Below, piece after piece: positions 1 to 11,831 of a DNA stretch of 64,000 bases; position 1 is the stretch's first letter, and every line of letters starts with the position of its first letter. The DNA is from Onchocerca volvulus. Taxonomy: Eukaryota; Nematoda; Chromadorea; Rhabditida; Onchocercidae. The notes under the pieces were generated by a model, which was not told the origin of the DNA, did no database searches, and saw only the letters and a program-made list of their open reading frames with translations. A program made the translations under genes and the position numbers. Location: the NCBI GenBank assembly GCA_000499405.2, contig HG738140.1, forward strand, positions 8,831,560 through 8,895,559. Direction: 5' to 3'.

Positions 1-3000
1 GTATAATGGTGACCTTCGCTGAAATCGTTGTCGGTTCACCTTCCTCTTGAAATGTAACAATAGCTTCTTTTTGATCTTTTTGTTCACCCTCAATAACATG
101 AGAAGCAGTAGTACTTTCGGAAATTTCTGCCGATGACCCCACTATTGATTGTAATGTTGATGATCTTGAAGTCTCTTGTTCTTTAACAACTACAGTAGTA
201 GGAGTGATACCGAATTCTTCTCCAGCTACTGTAGATTCTTTACTTTTTGTATTAAATTCCAGTTCCATAGCTTGACCTGTTGTCGCCAAAAATTTTTCTT
301 CAACTTCTACGGGCTTCGAAGCTGAAGAACTCTCATCAATCACTGAATTTTTTTCTTCTTTTGATTTTTAGACTATCACTGAAGCAAAGTATCAAAAAAA
401 AAAAAAAAAAAAAGAAAGAGTAATTTAAAAAAAAAAAAAAAAGAGTAAATAGTATTTCAAATTCAAGGAAAATTATAAGCCCATAAATCAACCTGGCAAA
501 GTAGTTGTATCTTGAGCAAGTAAGCCTAAAGTAGTTTCGGTGAATTCTTTCTCTGAAACAAAATTTAATTTTACTACACGGAAAATCCAAAGCAAGCGAA
601 AATAGCACAAAAAGAATGGATACAGGAAAAACAGGGTAATTAATCAACTTACTGCAACTAATACAGTGAATCCACAATGCTTCGGTGGTTTCCAATGATT
701 GGTGTGTTTGCTCATTTTCATCACACTGATGATGATCTCCAAATGTTAACAAACATTCCTGCTTTACTGGATCAAATTTTGCACCCACGCATCCATCCTG
801 ATATTAATTTTGATTTTATGCATCATAAATTTTTGCCAAATTCTTAATTTTTAAGTCTGAAACACTTTGTTCAACCTTAAACAGAAATAATATAGAATAA
901 ATTTTTCTGATTTAGATATGAAAATTTTTATATTCAAAAGTGAATGCTAAAACTTTCTTTGCATAATTTCATAAAATTAATTGCAAACCATGAAACAACG
1001 TTTAGCACACTGTTTTACTGTAGATGTTTCATTTATCGAAATAAATTTGGAAGTAAGCTCTTTGGAATGAATATCGACAGGCTTAACTTGAAATAAAATG
1101 GTACAATCTGAAATGAAATATGAAAATCGATTGATATTGAGAGATGATGAATGATCAAGAGAGATATATATGCAAGCGGACCGACGATACATGACAGAGA
1201 ATATTGGGTATCTTTAGTGCTGCATAGAAGATTAAAATCAATCGCGAAATAACGAGAACTTATTTTGCTACATATCAATGCACATGAAAGCATTTTTGAG
1301 AATCATTTATGATATCGTAGATTAAATGACTGCATTTGCTAATTGCAATAAAAAAACTTACCGTGACCAGGAAAAGTCGCTTGAAACGGAGCAGCGGTAA
1401 TTTCCTTCTTCCTTTCAGATTCCGCGATCTTTCCAGCAACAGTTGATGTCGAAATGTCATCAGCACTTGACTCCTCTTTCGATATTTTCTCTTTCTTTTC
1501 CATAGTACTTTCAACAGTAATTTCTTTTCCTGTTGTTGAGACTTTCGCTGTTTCTGTTGAAGTTTCTCCTACTAATGATGTTGAAATTTCATTAATTAAT
1601 CTTTCTATCGCATCTTCCGTACTTCTTTCAATTTTTGGTGTACCAAAACTTGACTTTTTCGATGTTAAGTCTGATTTTGTCTGTAGAATTTCATTCAGTT
1701 TGGTTGATTCTACTTTCTGTACTACAGTTTCAACAGTTTCTGTAGAAGTCAATGTCACTGTTCTACTCATTAAAGTTTCTTCAAGGTCAGTTTTCTTCGT
1801 CGCTAAAAATTTCAAGTAGGAAATATTTCGATACAATCTTGACTATGATTAATACCGATTTCGAAAAACAACAAAATTGCTTATTTCGTTGCAGAATTTG
1901 TTCTTTTTTCGTAAAAAAAAGATTATAAAATTTCACAAGATTCTATTCTAAAAAATTTTCGAAAAATACTGAAAAATGAACCTTTTGTTTTAGATGATTG
2001 GATCATTATATTGATACCTTCATCGCCTGGTTTATGTATTTCTGGAAATTTCAAACTCGAAATCAAGTAAAAATTTTAAATTATAAAATTAGAAAGGAAT
2101 TTCAATTGTGAAGTTTTAAAATCAAGTGTAGATATTTTCTCGTAGGATTCAAACATAAACATACTGCATCCGGTACAATGAATCCAAACGGTTTCGTTGG
2201 CTTTATAAAAGAAATGTTCAGGTCCATTATTGCAGAAATGTTTGCCACCAAAGCCCAGGACACATTCCTTGCTTGATGGATCATACTTGGCACCAGTGCA
2301 ACCATCCTAACATTCATTAATTGAAGACTGAACACTTATATTTTGTTGTAAAATCAATATTGTATTGTGAAAAAAGGAACTTCTTTTTAATTGGAATTTC
2401 AGTTAGAAACTGAATTAAACCTGATAACATCGTCCAGCACAAACTTCTGCAGTTTGAGCGGTTATTGTAACTTGGACGCCAGTGGAAGATTCCGCAGGAC
2501 GTTTACTATACGGTTCGGCTTGAAAAGTTACGATGCATCCTATAACTAGGTTGACTAAAATTGACAAGAATACGTACTTCTGATGGACCTCTGTAAGAAA
2601 TGAGATTAAAACAACACTGATTCATTGAACGGTCAGAATAGAAACATTATTTCCCAAAAAAAATATCCATCATAGCGAACGGACAGATCGTAATAGTAAA
2701 GTAAAAAATAAGCACACCCTGCAGATAATGCTTCATCTGAAATGCTTCATCGACATCATTCGATAACGATCCATTCTTCTTTCCTTTGGAAAAGGTATCT
2801 TCATCTTCTCTTCCAGAATTTGATGACGCTGCTTTTGTGCTGCTATCAGTTTGAACTACTTTGCTGGGAATTTCAGATTCCATTGTTTCCACTTCTACTG
2901 TCGAAGGTATTGTAATCGGTTTTCCAGTTTCATTTGGTGTGCTATCTGTTGTTACAGATTCTGTTCCGTTAAATTCCATTTTAGATTGACTTCCAGACGA

Positions 3001-6000
3001 CAATGTACCGTGACCTACTTCTGCTTCTATTGTTGACATACGCAAAACACCAAGTTCTTCTGCAGTAGCTGGAGTAGATTTCTGGTTTTCTCCAGTGGTT
3101 TGGTCGGATTCGAGTGTTTGTATTCTTGATTCTGTTGATTGATGTTCCCAAATAGATTGTGCGCTTACTACAGTAGTAGGACTGTCAGATACTCCAAATT
3201 CAGTTTCATCACTCGATGAATTATTCTTAAACATCTCGTCGTTGATCGTTGACCAGATCGTTGACCCGCTGGTTGTCATTTCCGTGTTTGAAGTATCAGT
3301 CAAAATTAATGTTGCAGATGCTTCTGTCTCAGTCATTGCAAGAAGCGTTTCAAGTGTTTGGGTAGTTTCTTGTGCAACTTCATCGGTGCCTTCTTCTGCA
3401 CCAACACTTGTTCCAGTATTTCCGTTGGTTGTATCAAATACAGTAATTCCCACACTCTTTTCAGTTTCTTTCGAATCCGTTTTAACTGTTGTCAGTTCCA
3501 TAGAAGGTACCAAAGTTGTTTCTACTGATTCTGCACTCTCTTCAGTTTCAGTTATAAATTTTGCTTCAGATGTAACACGCGACATTTCCGGTTGTAATGT
3601 AGTTTCTTCAAATGGTGGTTTTGTTTGCGGTTTCTTGGGAACTGAAATATTTTTATACCAGCTTGATGTTTCCAGAAAATTGGAAAATGAAATTTGTCAT
3701 CAGATTAGAAAAATTTCTGGGAAAATTGTACGAAATATTATTTATTTTGAATTTAAATTTCGTTATAATAAAAGAAATTGAAACTTACGACATCTAAAGC
3801 ACTGTAGGTAAACTGGCTTATTAGTCTTGTAGTAGTAATCTCTCCTCAGCGTCGAGTTACACTTTTCGCTGGTATCAAAGCGTCTTTCGCAGGTACCTTT
3901 ATTACCGGGAGCGGTTGGTGGAGTGAAGACGGCTGCAGTACAGGCATCTCGGAAGCAGAGGTATGCACAGTGGTCAGCTCTAAAATCTCATTTTGCGACA
4001 TTAATTCCAAAATTCTAAAATTTGCTTCAAATTTTCGAACATTCTGCTGAAAATTGAATAAGTTAGATGCTAGTTGAAGTGTAAATACATTTTAAAGAAA
4101 TTTCGAGAATTCCCCATAAAAAAAAATTTGTAAATCTAAGTTTTCATTTAAAAAAGAAAAAAAATTTTACCATCATACAGTTATCTCAAAGATTTTGTAA
4201 CAATAATGAATGGCTAATATAACTAGATTTCTAAATATTACCTCTTAACTTTCACACTATCTTGCGCTTGAAAATCGGCCAAATTTGCTTCCGGATTGAC
4301 TTCAAACACAACGACGCAGGCTGAAATTATCTTTTGTTGGAATATGAATAGAATATATGCATATTTTTGTATCCAAAAAATTACCCATGCATAATTCAAG
4401 AATCAGACAATTAAAAAAAAGAAAAGGAACTGGCACTTACTCATTTCCATGTATCGAGGATCAAGTCGCGGCAGTTGAAATACACTTTCCTTATTTTCGG
4501 GCGAACTGGATGTATCAGATGTTGAAGCTGTCATGGATTGTTCGGAGATGCTAACCGTAGATGTTTCTACAAGTTCTGATGGCTTCTCAGCTTTCACATT
4601 TTCGAGTTTTTCATTTGCCTGTATCGACTTTTCTAAAAGATATTTTCTTAACTATTAGTTATAGGCTTTCATCATTCTGATTCTTAATTTTATGGTTTTA
4701 AGGCAAATTTAATTTTTAATAATTGAATTTCTTATTGTTTGGCTGTCGAGAGATCTTTTCAAGAAATACTGAAAAAAATCATTGAATAAAATAAAATAAA
4801 AATCTTTTTTAAAATGCATGAATTTTTGCAAAGAATGACCGGAAGTTGATACTTATTTATTTACTTTTAATTATTATCTTTTGGTAAAATTTCGTGTGTG
4901 ATATTAGTTATTGTGAATGCTATATAATCAGTAGATATGGTATGCATGCTTTTTCAGAGAAACTTCACTGAATTGAATTTTTCATCTGATTATGCTATCT
5001 GTACTGAGAATTTCGATTAGTTAATTCAGTTTAGCTAATGGTGGAACAGTTTGAAGTGATAATCAAGAAAAATAGCAATATTCAACCGCAAAAATTAACA
5101 TAAAATATCTGAAATAAATGTTGCTACTCTCATCATAATATAATTAGATTAATTATAAGCGATAAACATTTCATTTTTCTTTTTTTTTTTCAATTCAATC
5201 TATTTAAATCTAAAAGCATTTAAGCAAGTTTTTGCTTTTAGGATTTATTGCTTATTAAAAGAGCATCGTTCAGATTGAAAGGACTATATCTAAGCTATAA
5301 CACTGGCTTCAGAAATTATTATGCCGATGACAGATGAACGAACTTTTTTCTAGAAATTGGAATTTTCTGCAAATATTTTTTGCATAAAGAATGGCATAAC
5401 AAAATAATTGAGTATTTAAAATTTTTTGAAGTAAGACATAATAAAATAAGAGCGTAGTTTCTAATGGTTTTTCGAAAAATTGAACTAATAATTAATTTTG
5501 AACTGATTAGTTAGGTTAATATCAGCAATATTTCAAGCGTTGAATTTTTTACCACTTAAATCAGTTATTTGGTCTTAAATTTTATATAGCCACTTTTCTA
5601 GGCACGATTTGCAAGTGCTGATCAGTGGGAATAGCTTGGAAAATACGTCCTAAAAATAGTAAAAACAGCAAATGTTGCTCGAAAATATTTAAAATTGCGA
5701 AAAAATTGAACTGCATCGAAGATTTAATATTGTGAATTTCTTCAAGCTATTACTTTATGGCATTTTGTGCAAATATTTTGCAGCTACACGATTGCATGAA
5801 TATTATGAGCGCATGACATGACTGATATGTCCCTCTCTAGTTTAGCTTTTTAATTTTTTTATGGCATTTTATGCCTATTTTTTCAAATATCTGCAGTTGA
5901 AATTAACCCAACAGTATCGATGTCAAGTTCAAATCTTTAACTTCTGATTTGCCAAAATCGTTACCTGTGTCCACAAAATTTTTTTCAGGCGTTTTCAGCA

Positions 6001-9000
6001 AGCGGCGATCGCTTCTTAATGGCGAACCACACGTCACACAAGTTATTTTGGTTCGATTATATTCTTAACAATATCATTTAGAGAAAAATTAAGGCTTTTT
6101 GTTTTTAAAAAGAAATGATAAAATGGAAATTACAAAATTCTTCGAATTTTTGCTAATATGATTGTATCACTGAAGGCAATCATTGATTATTCTTCCAAGA
6201 GAAAATCAATGAAATAGCTCGTATAAGCTATTTTCCCTTAAGCAATCTTATTTAACAAAAAGCTATAACGTTTTTGCAATTATTCCTATTTCGATTATAA
6301 CTTTTAAAATTCGTCAAGAATTTCAAAAATCATATTGGAAATCTTAAATATTATGATTTTAGGGTAATTTGAATAAAAGTTATATTTCAGGAATTTTGAC
6401 CAGTGAATTCAGATTTTTTTCTTACAATGAAATTGAAAATATGATCAAGATAAACAAACAACCATTGTGTTGATTAACGAAGTAAGAGAAAGGCTTTGCG
6501 TCACAATTTTCTTTATCTGTTTCGTTTATACCTTCCATTATAAATTGACACTTATTGTCGATACTTGAGTAGATGGCCATCTGTAAAATTTATAACTCAT
6601 TGTTTCTTTGTTTGCTTTATTCTCATTAATTTAACACTAATTAATTAAGTCCTGTAAAAATTGTAAAAGATGATGTAATTCGTTGTTCCACTGAAAGTAT
6701 GACAAAAATATTATTGAAGTAACAACAAGAATTTTGAGCAATGAGTTTGCTTTATTAAATGATAATATAACTATATCATTATTGATTTTTTTTTTTTTTT
6801 TTTTGTAATCAAGAATTTCAGATTTGAAACATGAAGGAAATTAATAATAGAAATAGAATTCGGAATTTCCTTGCAGTCAGTGAAATCAATCTAAGTTTGT
6901 TCTTGAGCATTAATAATTAATCCTTGTCGTTGTGCTAGAATCAATGTTTTAAACTTGATTTTCTTAACAATATTTTAAATACAAAACAAAATGAACCGAC
7001 CTTACAGCAATTATCGAAACACTTTTTAGCACATTCCTGAATTGAATTAGTTATGAATATTTCTTGTAAAGAATCAAAATGCTCGGAGTTGATCGGTTTT
7101 TCGGCAATAAACCATATATCCTCGTCACATTTCATTACTAAAAAATGCATAACTCGGCATTTCGAAAACGAAATATTTGCTCAAATTTCAGAGATTTAAT
7201 AACTAAATTGCAATATTGGAATGGTTCTGTCTTTTTTATCGCCACCAAAACCATCTAAATACTAAATTAGAAGTATAGCTACTTCGATTTTATCATGTTG
7301 TAACGGCATGATCATGCAATAAAAAATGATCATTTTAATATTATTAATACCAAATCAGATAATATTCGACTGTTACTATGATTTAATATATTATTATAAC
7401 CATGATCATGATTTAATATATCATTATAATCATGATCATGATTTAAATAATTCTTTTCGTAACTCAAAGTCTTTTTGATTTTTTGTTGTTAAATTTTTAT
7501 GTATGACCAAGAGATGGATAACTAGTATTGTTATTATCGAGCGCACGCATGTAAATCTGAATTTCGTATACACCAAATCACCAAGAGATCACCAGATTTC
7601 TTGCGATAAATCATAAAACTGCGATGAAACAATTAAATTTTTTGGATGGAAAAATTTTCAAACGATATAAATAATTTTTGTTCATTTGCTGTATATTTCT
7701 TCCTCCGTTAGGAATCATCACTTTGAAATAAATCAGATGCAAAATTTTGCAAAATTTTTCAACATTGAGTCAGATTAGCTAAAGAATCGGAATTTATATT
7801 TGGACCGATTCATCACATTCATGATTTCTATCATTTCTAAGGATAAATCCATCATACAGCATTAAAATGTTTCAAAATACCGTAGTAGATATTATGCTTC
7901 TAACAATATCACAGAATTTTGCCATGGCCAAGTCATTTTTGAGTGATTTTCAGCAACTGCCTAGTTAGAAGCAAAGTAATGGATGGTTAAATGCCCAATA
8001 AAGCCCAATTCGTGAATTATCTGATGAATATTTCTTTTTCAATGGACAGTGCAATAGGATCTTCAGTTACGCTTTTGAGTTGCCATTCTGATTTTACCCG
8101 AAATCTTTGCGAATCGATGACGCAATCGATTCACAACCAGTTGTAGATTTTTGGATGAATCGAATCATTAAAAGCTGAAATCTTACGTGAAGGATCGCAT
8201 ACACTAATGTCAGAAATAGAAGTAATTGTGTTTTGCAGTGTTGATTGCAGTGATTGCGATGTATCAGTCGATGATTGTTCTGCAATTCAAAGCCATCGTT
8301 TATTACATAAATGTTATTTCTATTACTTTATTACATAACTAGATTCTAGAGAAATAGAATTCCATTCACTGTGATTTCTGTTAGTTTTCGGAAATCTTCG
8401 AATTTTCGCATTTGCTTTTTCCTTCTTGATTTTATAAAGTGACTAAGATCTTTGAAGTTAATAAAACTTGAATGAGAACCTGAAACTGAGGATGTTTCAC
8501 TAAAATCTTTGAAGTTAATAAAACTTGAATGAGAACCTGAAACTGAGGATGTTTCATCATTGTCATCCATCTCAGAAGATCTCAAGAAATTCTCTGCAAT
8601 TTATTATTTCGTTATTAATTAAACAACACAAGTATCACACTTTTTTCGAAACTATCCTTGAAGAGAACAGTTTCGAAAATACAAAGAAATGACTAAATGA
8701 TTTGAAAGAAAAACTATGAAATTTGAATTTCTGAGTGCTCATAATTGCCATCAATTCAACAAAATTTTTGAAAGGATTTTATGTATATTTTCTTGAATTA
8801 TTATGGAAGTTAATTGTATTGTCGCAAGTACTTACTTGGTTTCCCTAATTCGCATTTTATACAATCAATAGTGATGAGCGTGTGGATATCATATTTGATT
8901 TCATTAACTGGCAGCAAAGTAATTTCAGGGCATGATGAAGATGCAAAATCGGTCAGCAAGCAACTTAATTCATCCTGCTGACGATATTTCAACGAGAAAC

Positions 9001-11831
9001 AGCGAGAATCATTGAAACATTTTTGCGTACATTCGAGAAGAGAATTCGCGCTCGTCCTGGTGATGTGGTGCTTTTCTCGATCTGATTCCGTCACATTTAT
9101 GTATACCATCAGATGATCATCCGGACATTCTAAAAAGGACAACTTCTAGAAAAAGTAGAATGTTACGTTTCTTAATTGTGACATTTTCAGAATCCCACAA
9201 CTTCCCGAAATGATTAAATTGAAAAATATGCAGAACACATTTCCTTTAAAACAATCATATATAAATCATATTACATCTTAAAAATGTTTCTACAAAAAAT
9301 AATAATGCTGAAATAAACGAAAACAAGTTTCTTGCAGTTAATTTATTTCGACAAATTTCCATTTGGCCAATATTAACCGGAACCAATCATCGCTTTTTAC
9401 TCGCATCGCAATGGATTTGAACTTAAAACCCTCTTCCAGAATTGCATGTCATAATTTTTATCGTAAACTTCAACAAATTCACGAAATCAAATTCCAAGAT
9501 GAACTTTAATTTATGATCAAAATACTGGACCGGATGAATAGGAATTGCAGTGGAAGGAATTATAAATAAATTAATAAACAAGAATTGAGCAACTTTTTCA
9601 ATTCTTTCCAAATATTAGTTAAGATTGCATAAGTTGCAGAGACTTTCTCAGAGTCAAAAATATTCAATTCTTTTTTACTTCAAATAATGCGAAAATCCTG
9701 AAAGTAAGAAAATGAGAAAGTGGCGCCTAAAAACTATTAGGAAGAGAAAGCTGTGATAAAAATAAATTAGTCAGTGGAAAAGTTTTATTCCACAGCTCCA
9801 GCCGTATTATAATTTTGTAAAAAATATTTTCCTAAAAATCATTTGAAATAATCCAAATGAAGAATATGCATGTCTTTATGAAGCTCAGAAGACTTTTTAG
9901 GTACATTTTACTTTTCTTTATGGGTTTGATAAAATAAATTTTTCAATTTTTCAATTTTTCTAATCTTTTTCAAGGCTCAGTACTAAAAAATGTGGCCGTC
10001 ATAACCAATCAATGCTTTTCTTGCAAGTTGAAGAAGCAATACTACGAGATGAAGATCTTGTAAATAAACTGTCGATTGACCTCAAGTTTGAAATAGAGCA
10101 AATCATTAGAAAGTTAAGTTCATCTCTCTCATTGCTTGAAATTGAAATTTCGGTTGAATTTTGAAATATCCTCATTAAATTTCACTTGCAATAATTATAT
10201 TAAAAACCTTTCAATTTACTGCTTTTTTCGCTTTTTTTTTTCTCTCCTCCAACTATCTTCTTAGTGAATTATAAATGATGCACAAATTCGTGTAAGATAA
10301 CAAAAGCATTAGGATAGTTTTTTAAATGTTTATTTTTTTTTGCGAAATTGTATAATTCGATTTTATAATATTCTGTTACATTACTGGAATTATATTATCC
10401 GAGATCTGCATTTGTCCCTTCTCTATAGTGTCAATTTTTATTCGTAGAGACATCAGATTTTTTGTTAAATAATAGAGTATTCTGATAAGGGAATGGCTGA
10501 CTATCATTCGATCACATTTCGCATCACAGCACAAGGAGAGTCCTCAAGTCAAGATCTATCGATAAAATGCGAACATGCTGTATAAGTCAATAAGATCAAA
10601 TGGAAGTTGTATCAATCCGATATGAATCCTTGTAGTGTCATAAAAACTTCTATGACTCAGCAAAGTCAGATCGAATCGGTAAATATTTCAAAAAAAAAAA
10701 TTTCAAGCAAGTAAGAATAGCTTTTTGCGAATAACTATGGTATGGTCGATAGAACAGTGCTAAAAGTTTGACTCTGTCTCATAAGATCCACTTATGGTTG
10801 TATATGATGTGTATTGATAAAGATATTTTTGGAAGATGGTATAGTGCTGTATCAAAGCGATATAGTAATAACCACAGTTCGACAGTTCAGTTGAGCGGGA
10901 GAAGAATACCGCGAACAATTAAGGAAAGAATAGCCCAGTGATCAATTTACTTTGATATTCTCTAATAATCGCTTAAAACATAAGTGAAGAATCACTGTTC
11001 TGTCAATCAATAGATAGTTTCGGTGTTCCGTAGTCGCAATGATATATGTTAGTCTATAGGAGTTTCTAAAATTATGATTCATCTTGGAAAACAAATTTCC
11101 TAATTTCTTCAAATCAAAATTTTTTGATATAAGATAAATGAAAATGGGTGGCAAAGTAAATTATCTAATTGATGGATAGGTACTCAAAGACATGCAAACA
11201 CAAAAGAGCTGTTATTTTCTTAAAAAGTTTAATGCAAAATTGTAAGTAGTAAGGGCTCGCAATGTGCTATCTATTTGAACTTTTCAACAGTTGGCAAAAA
11301 ACAAAACCCAAACTTGTTCATACTGCATGTTTAGTATTATCGTAAATAGGTCACCATATGACAGTAAATAACCTTCAAGACAAAGTTTAACAATTATGAT
11401 TCTTTTTAAGACGCCTTCCAAATATTCTTCAATTTCCGCTTAAAGTCTGAAAATCGTATGTAGCATTCTAAAACTACACGAAAGTCGCAAAAAAAAAAAT
11501 TGATGAAGTTAACTGTAAATTTGTTGAAATAGGTTGAAAATTTGCCAAAAAAAATTTCAAGTGATATTATTAAAAGGTATATGAGACAAAAAATCGATTA
11601 ATAATTCATTCCAAGGCATCAAAGTTCCAAGCAGTTAGGAAGGAGTTTTCTTCGCTGGAAGCGCAATGATCCACTTTTCTAATTTCAGCTGTTTGATCAA
11701 AAACGTTTACTATTCTAACAAAAAAAGGAAATAAAGAATGACATACTTGGTTTCTGGGACTGATTTGGTGCAGCACTGATAACAATGATAAGACATAATG
11801 TAGCAACATTGAACAATACTTTCCGAATCAT
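1..11831 (-). CDS. Secreted multi-PAN/apple-domain mucin-like protein (3' end beyond window)
   Basis: Seen: exons in transcript order 11831-11747, 9129-8836, 8593-about 8440 (end uncertain), 8279-8187, 7137-7001, 6580-6463, 6063-5965, 4632-4441, 4320-4242, 3979-3789, 3641-2718, 2539-2421, 2306-2165, 1802-1362, 1107-989, 797-653, 342-1. Except for exon 3, the phases agree at every join. Exon 1 encodes a classic signal peptide (MIRKVLFNVATLCLIIVISA). Five Cys-rich modules follow: 9129-8836; 7137 to 5965; 4320 to 3789; 2539 to 2165; 1107 to 653. Each has the PAN/apple pattern of a leading Cys, a CxxxC[FY] helix and later paired Cys; the last two share DGCxGAKxDP and W-I-H-C-x-x-C. Linkers between modules are rich in Ser, Thr and Glu (one is 308 residues) with several N-glycosylation sites, so mucin-type O-glycosylation is likely. 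Known: PAN modules bind proteins or carbohydrates. Inferred: a surface, cuticle or secretory matrix protein. The partner is unknown. The weak points are the exon 3 donor and the acceptor at 6064-6065. Confidence 0.82.
7378..7447. repeat. 30-bp tandem repeat, about 2.3 copies
   Basis: The string ATTTAATATA recurs at 7381 and 7411 and begins again as ATTTAAATAA at 7441, a 30-bp period. The units carry the self-complementary ATGATCATG-type core. It lies in an intron of the PAN gene between the exons at 8187-8279 and 7001-7137. No function is evident. Confidence 0.75.
8448..8561 (-). repeat. 57-bp in-frame tandem duplication inside the PAN gene
   Basis: Two adjacent 57-bp units begin at 8448 and 8505 and are almost identical. 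They encode a 19-residue unit twice (ETSSVSGSHSSFINFKD plus two residues) in the linker after the first PAN module. The near identity suggests a recent duplication. Splice-like strings such as TTTTAG and TTTCAG occur inside the units, and the downstream donor of this exon is unclear, so part of this segment could be intronic or alternatively spliced. Confidence 0.85.

Noticed and set aside
1454..1819. 121-codon plus-strand open frame
   Set aside because: Same effect: the complement of a mucin-like linker exon (1362-1802).
3242..3781. 179-codon plus-strand open frame rich in Val and Ser
   Set aside because: It is the complement of the Ser/Thr/Glu-rich mucin exon (2718-3641). The minus frame has proper splice borders and joins PAN modules; this frame has neither.
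6532..6580. Shorter version of a PAN exon ending at GTATAA
   Set aside because: It is in phase, but it would remove a Cys and the spacing seen in sister modules. The longer exon to 6463 aligns better.
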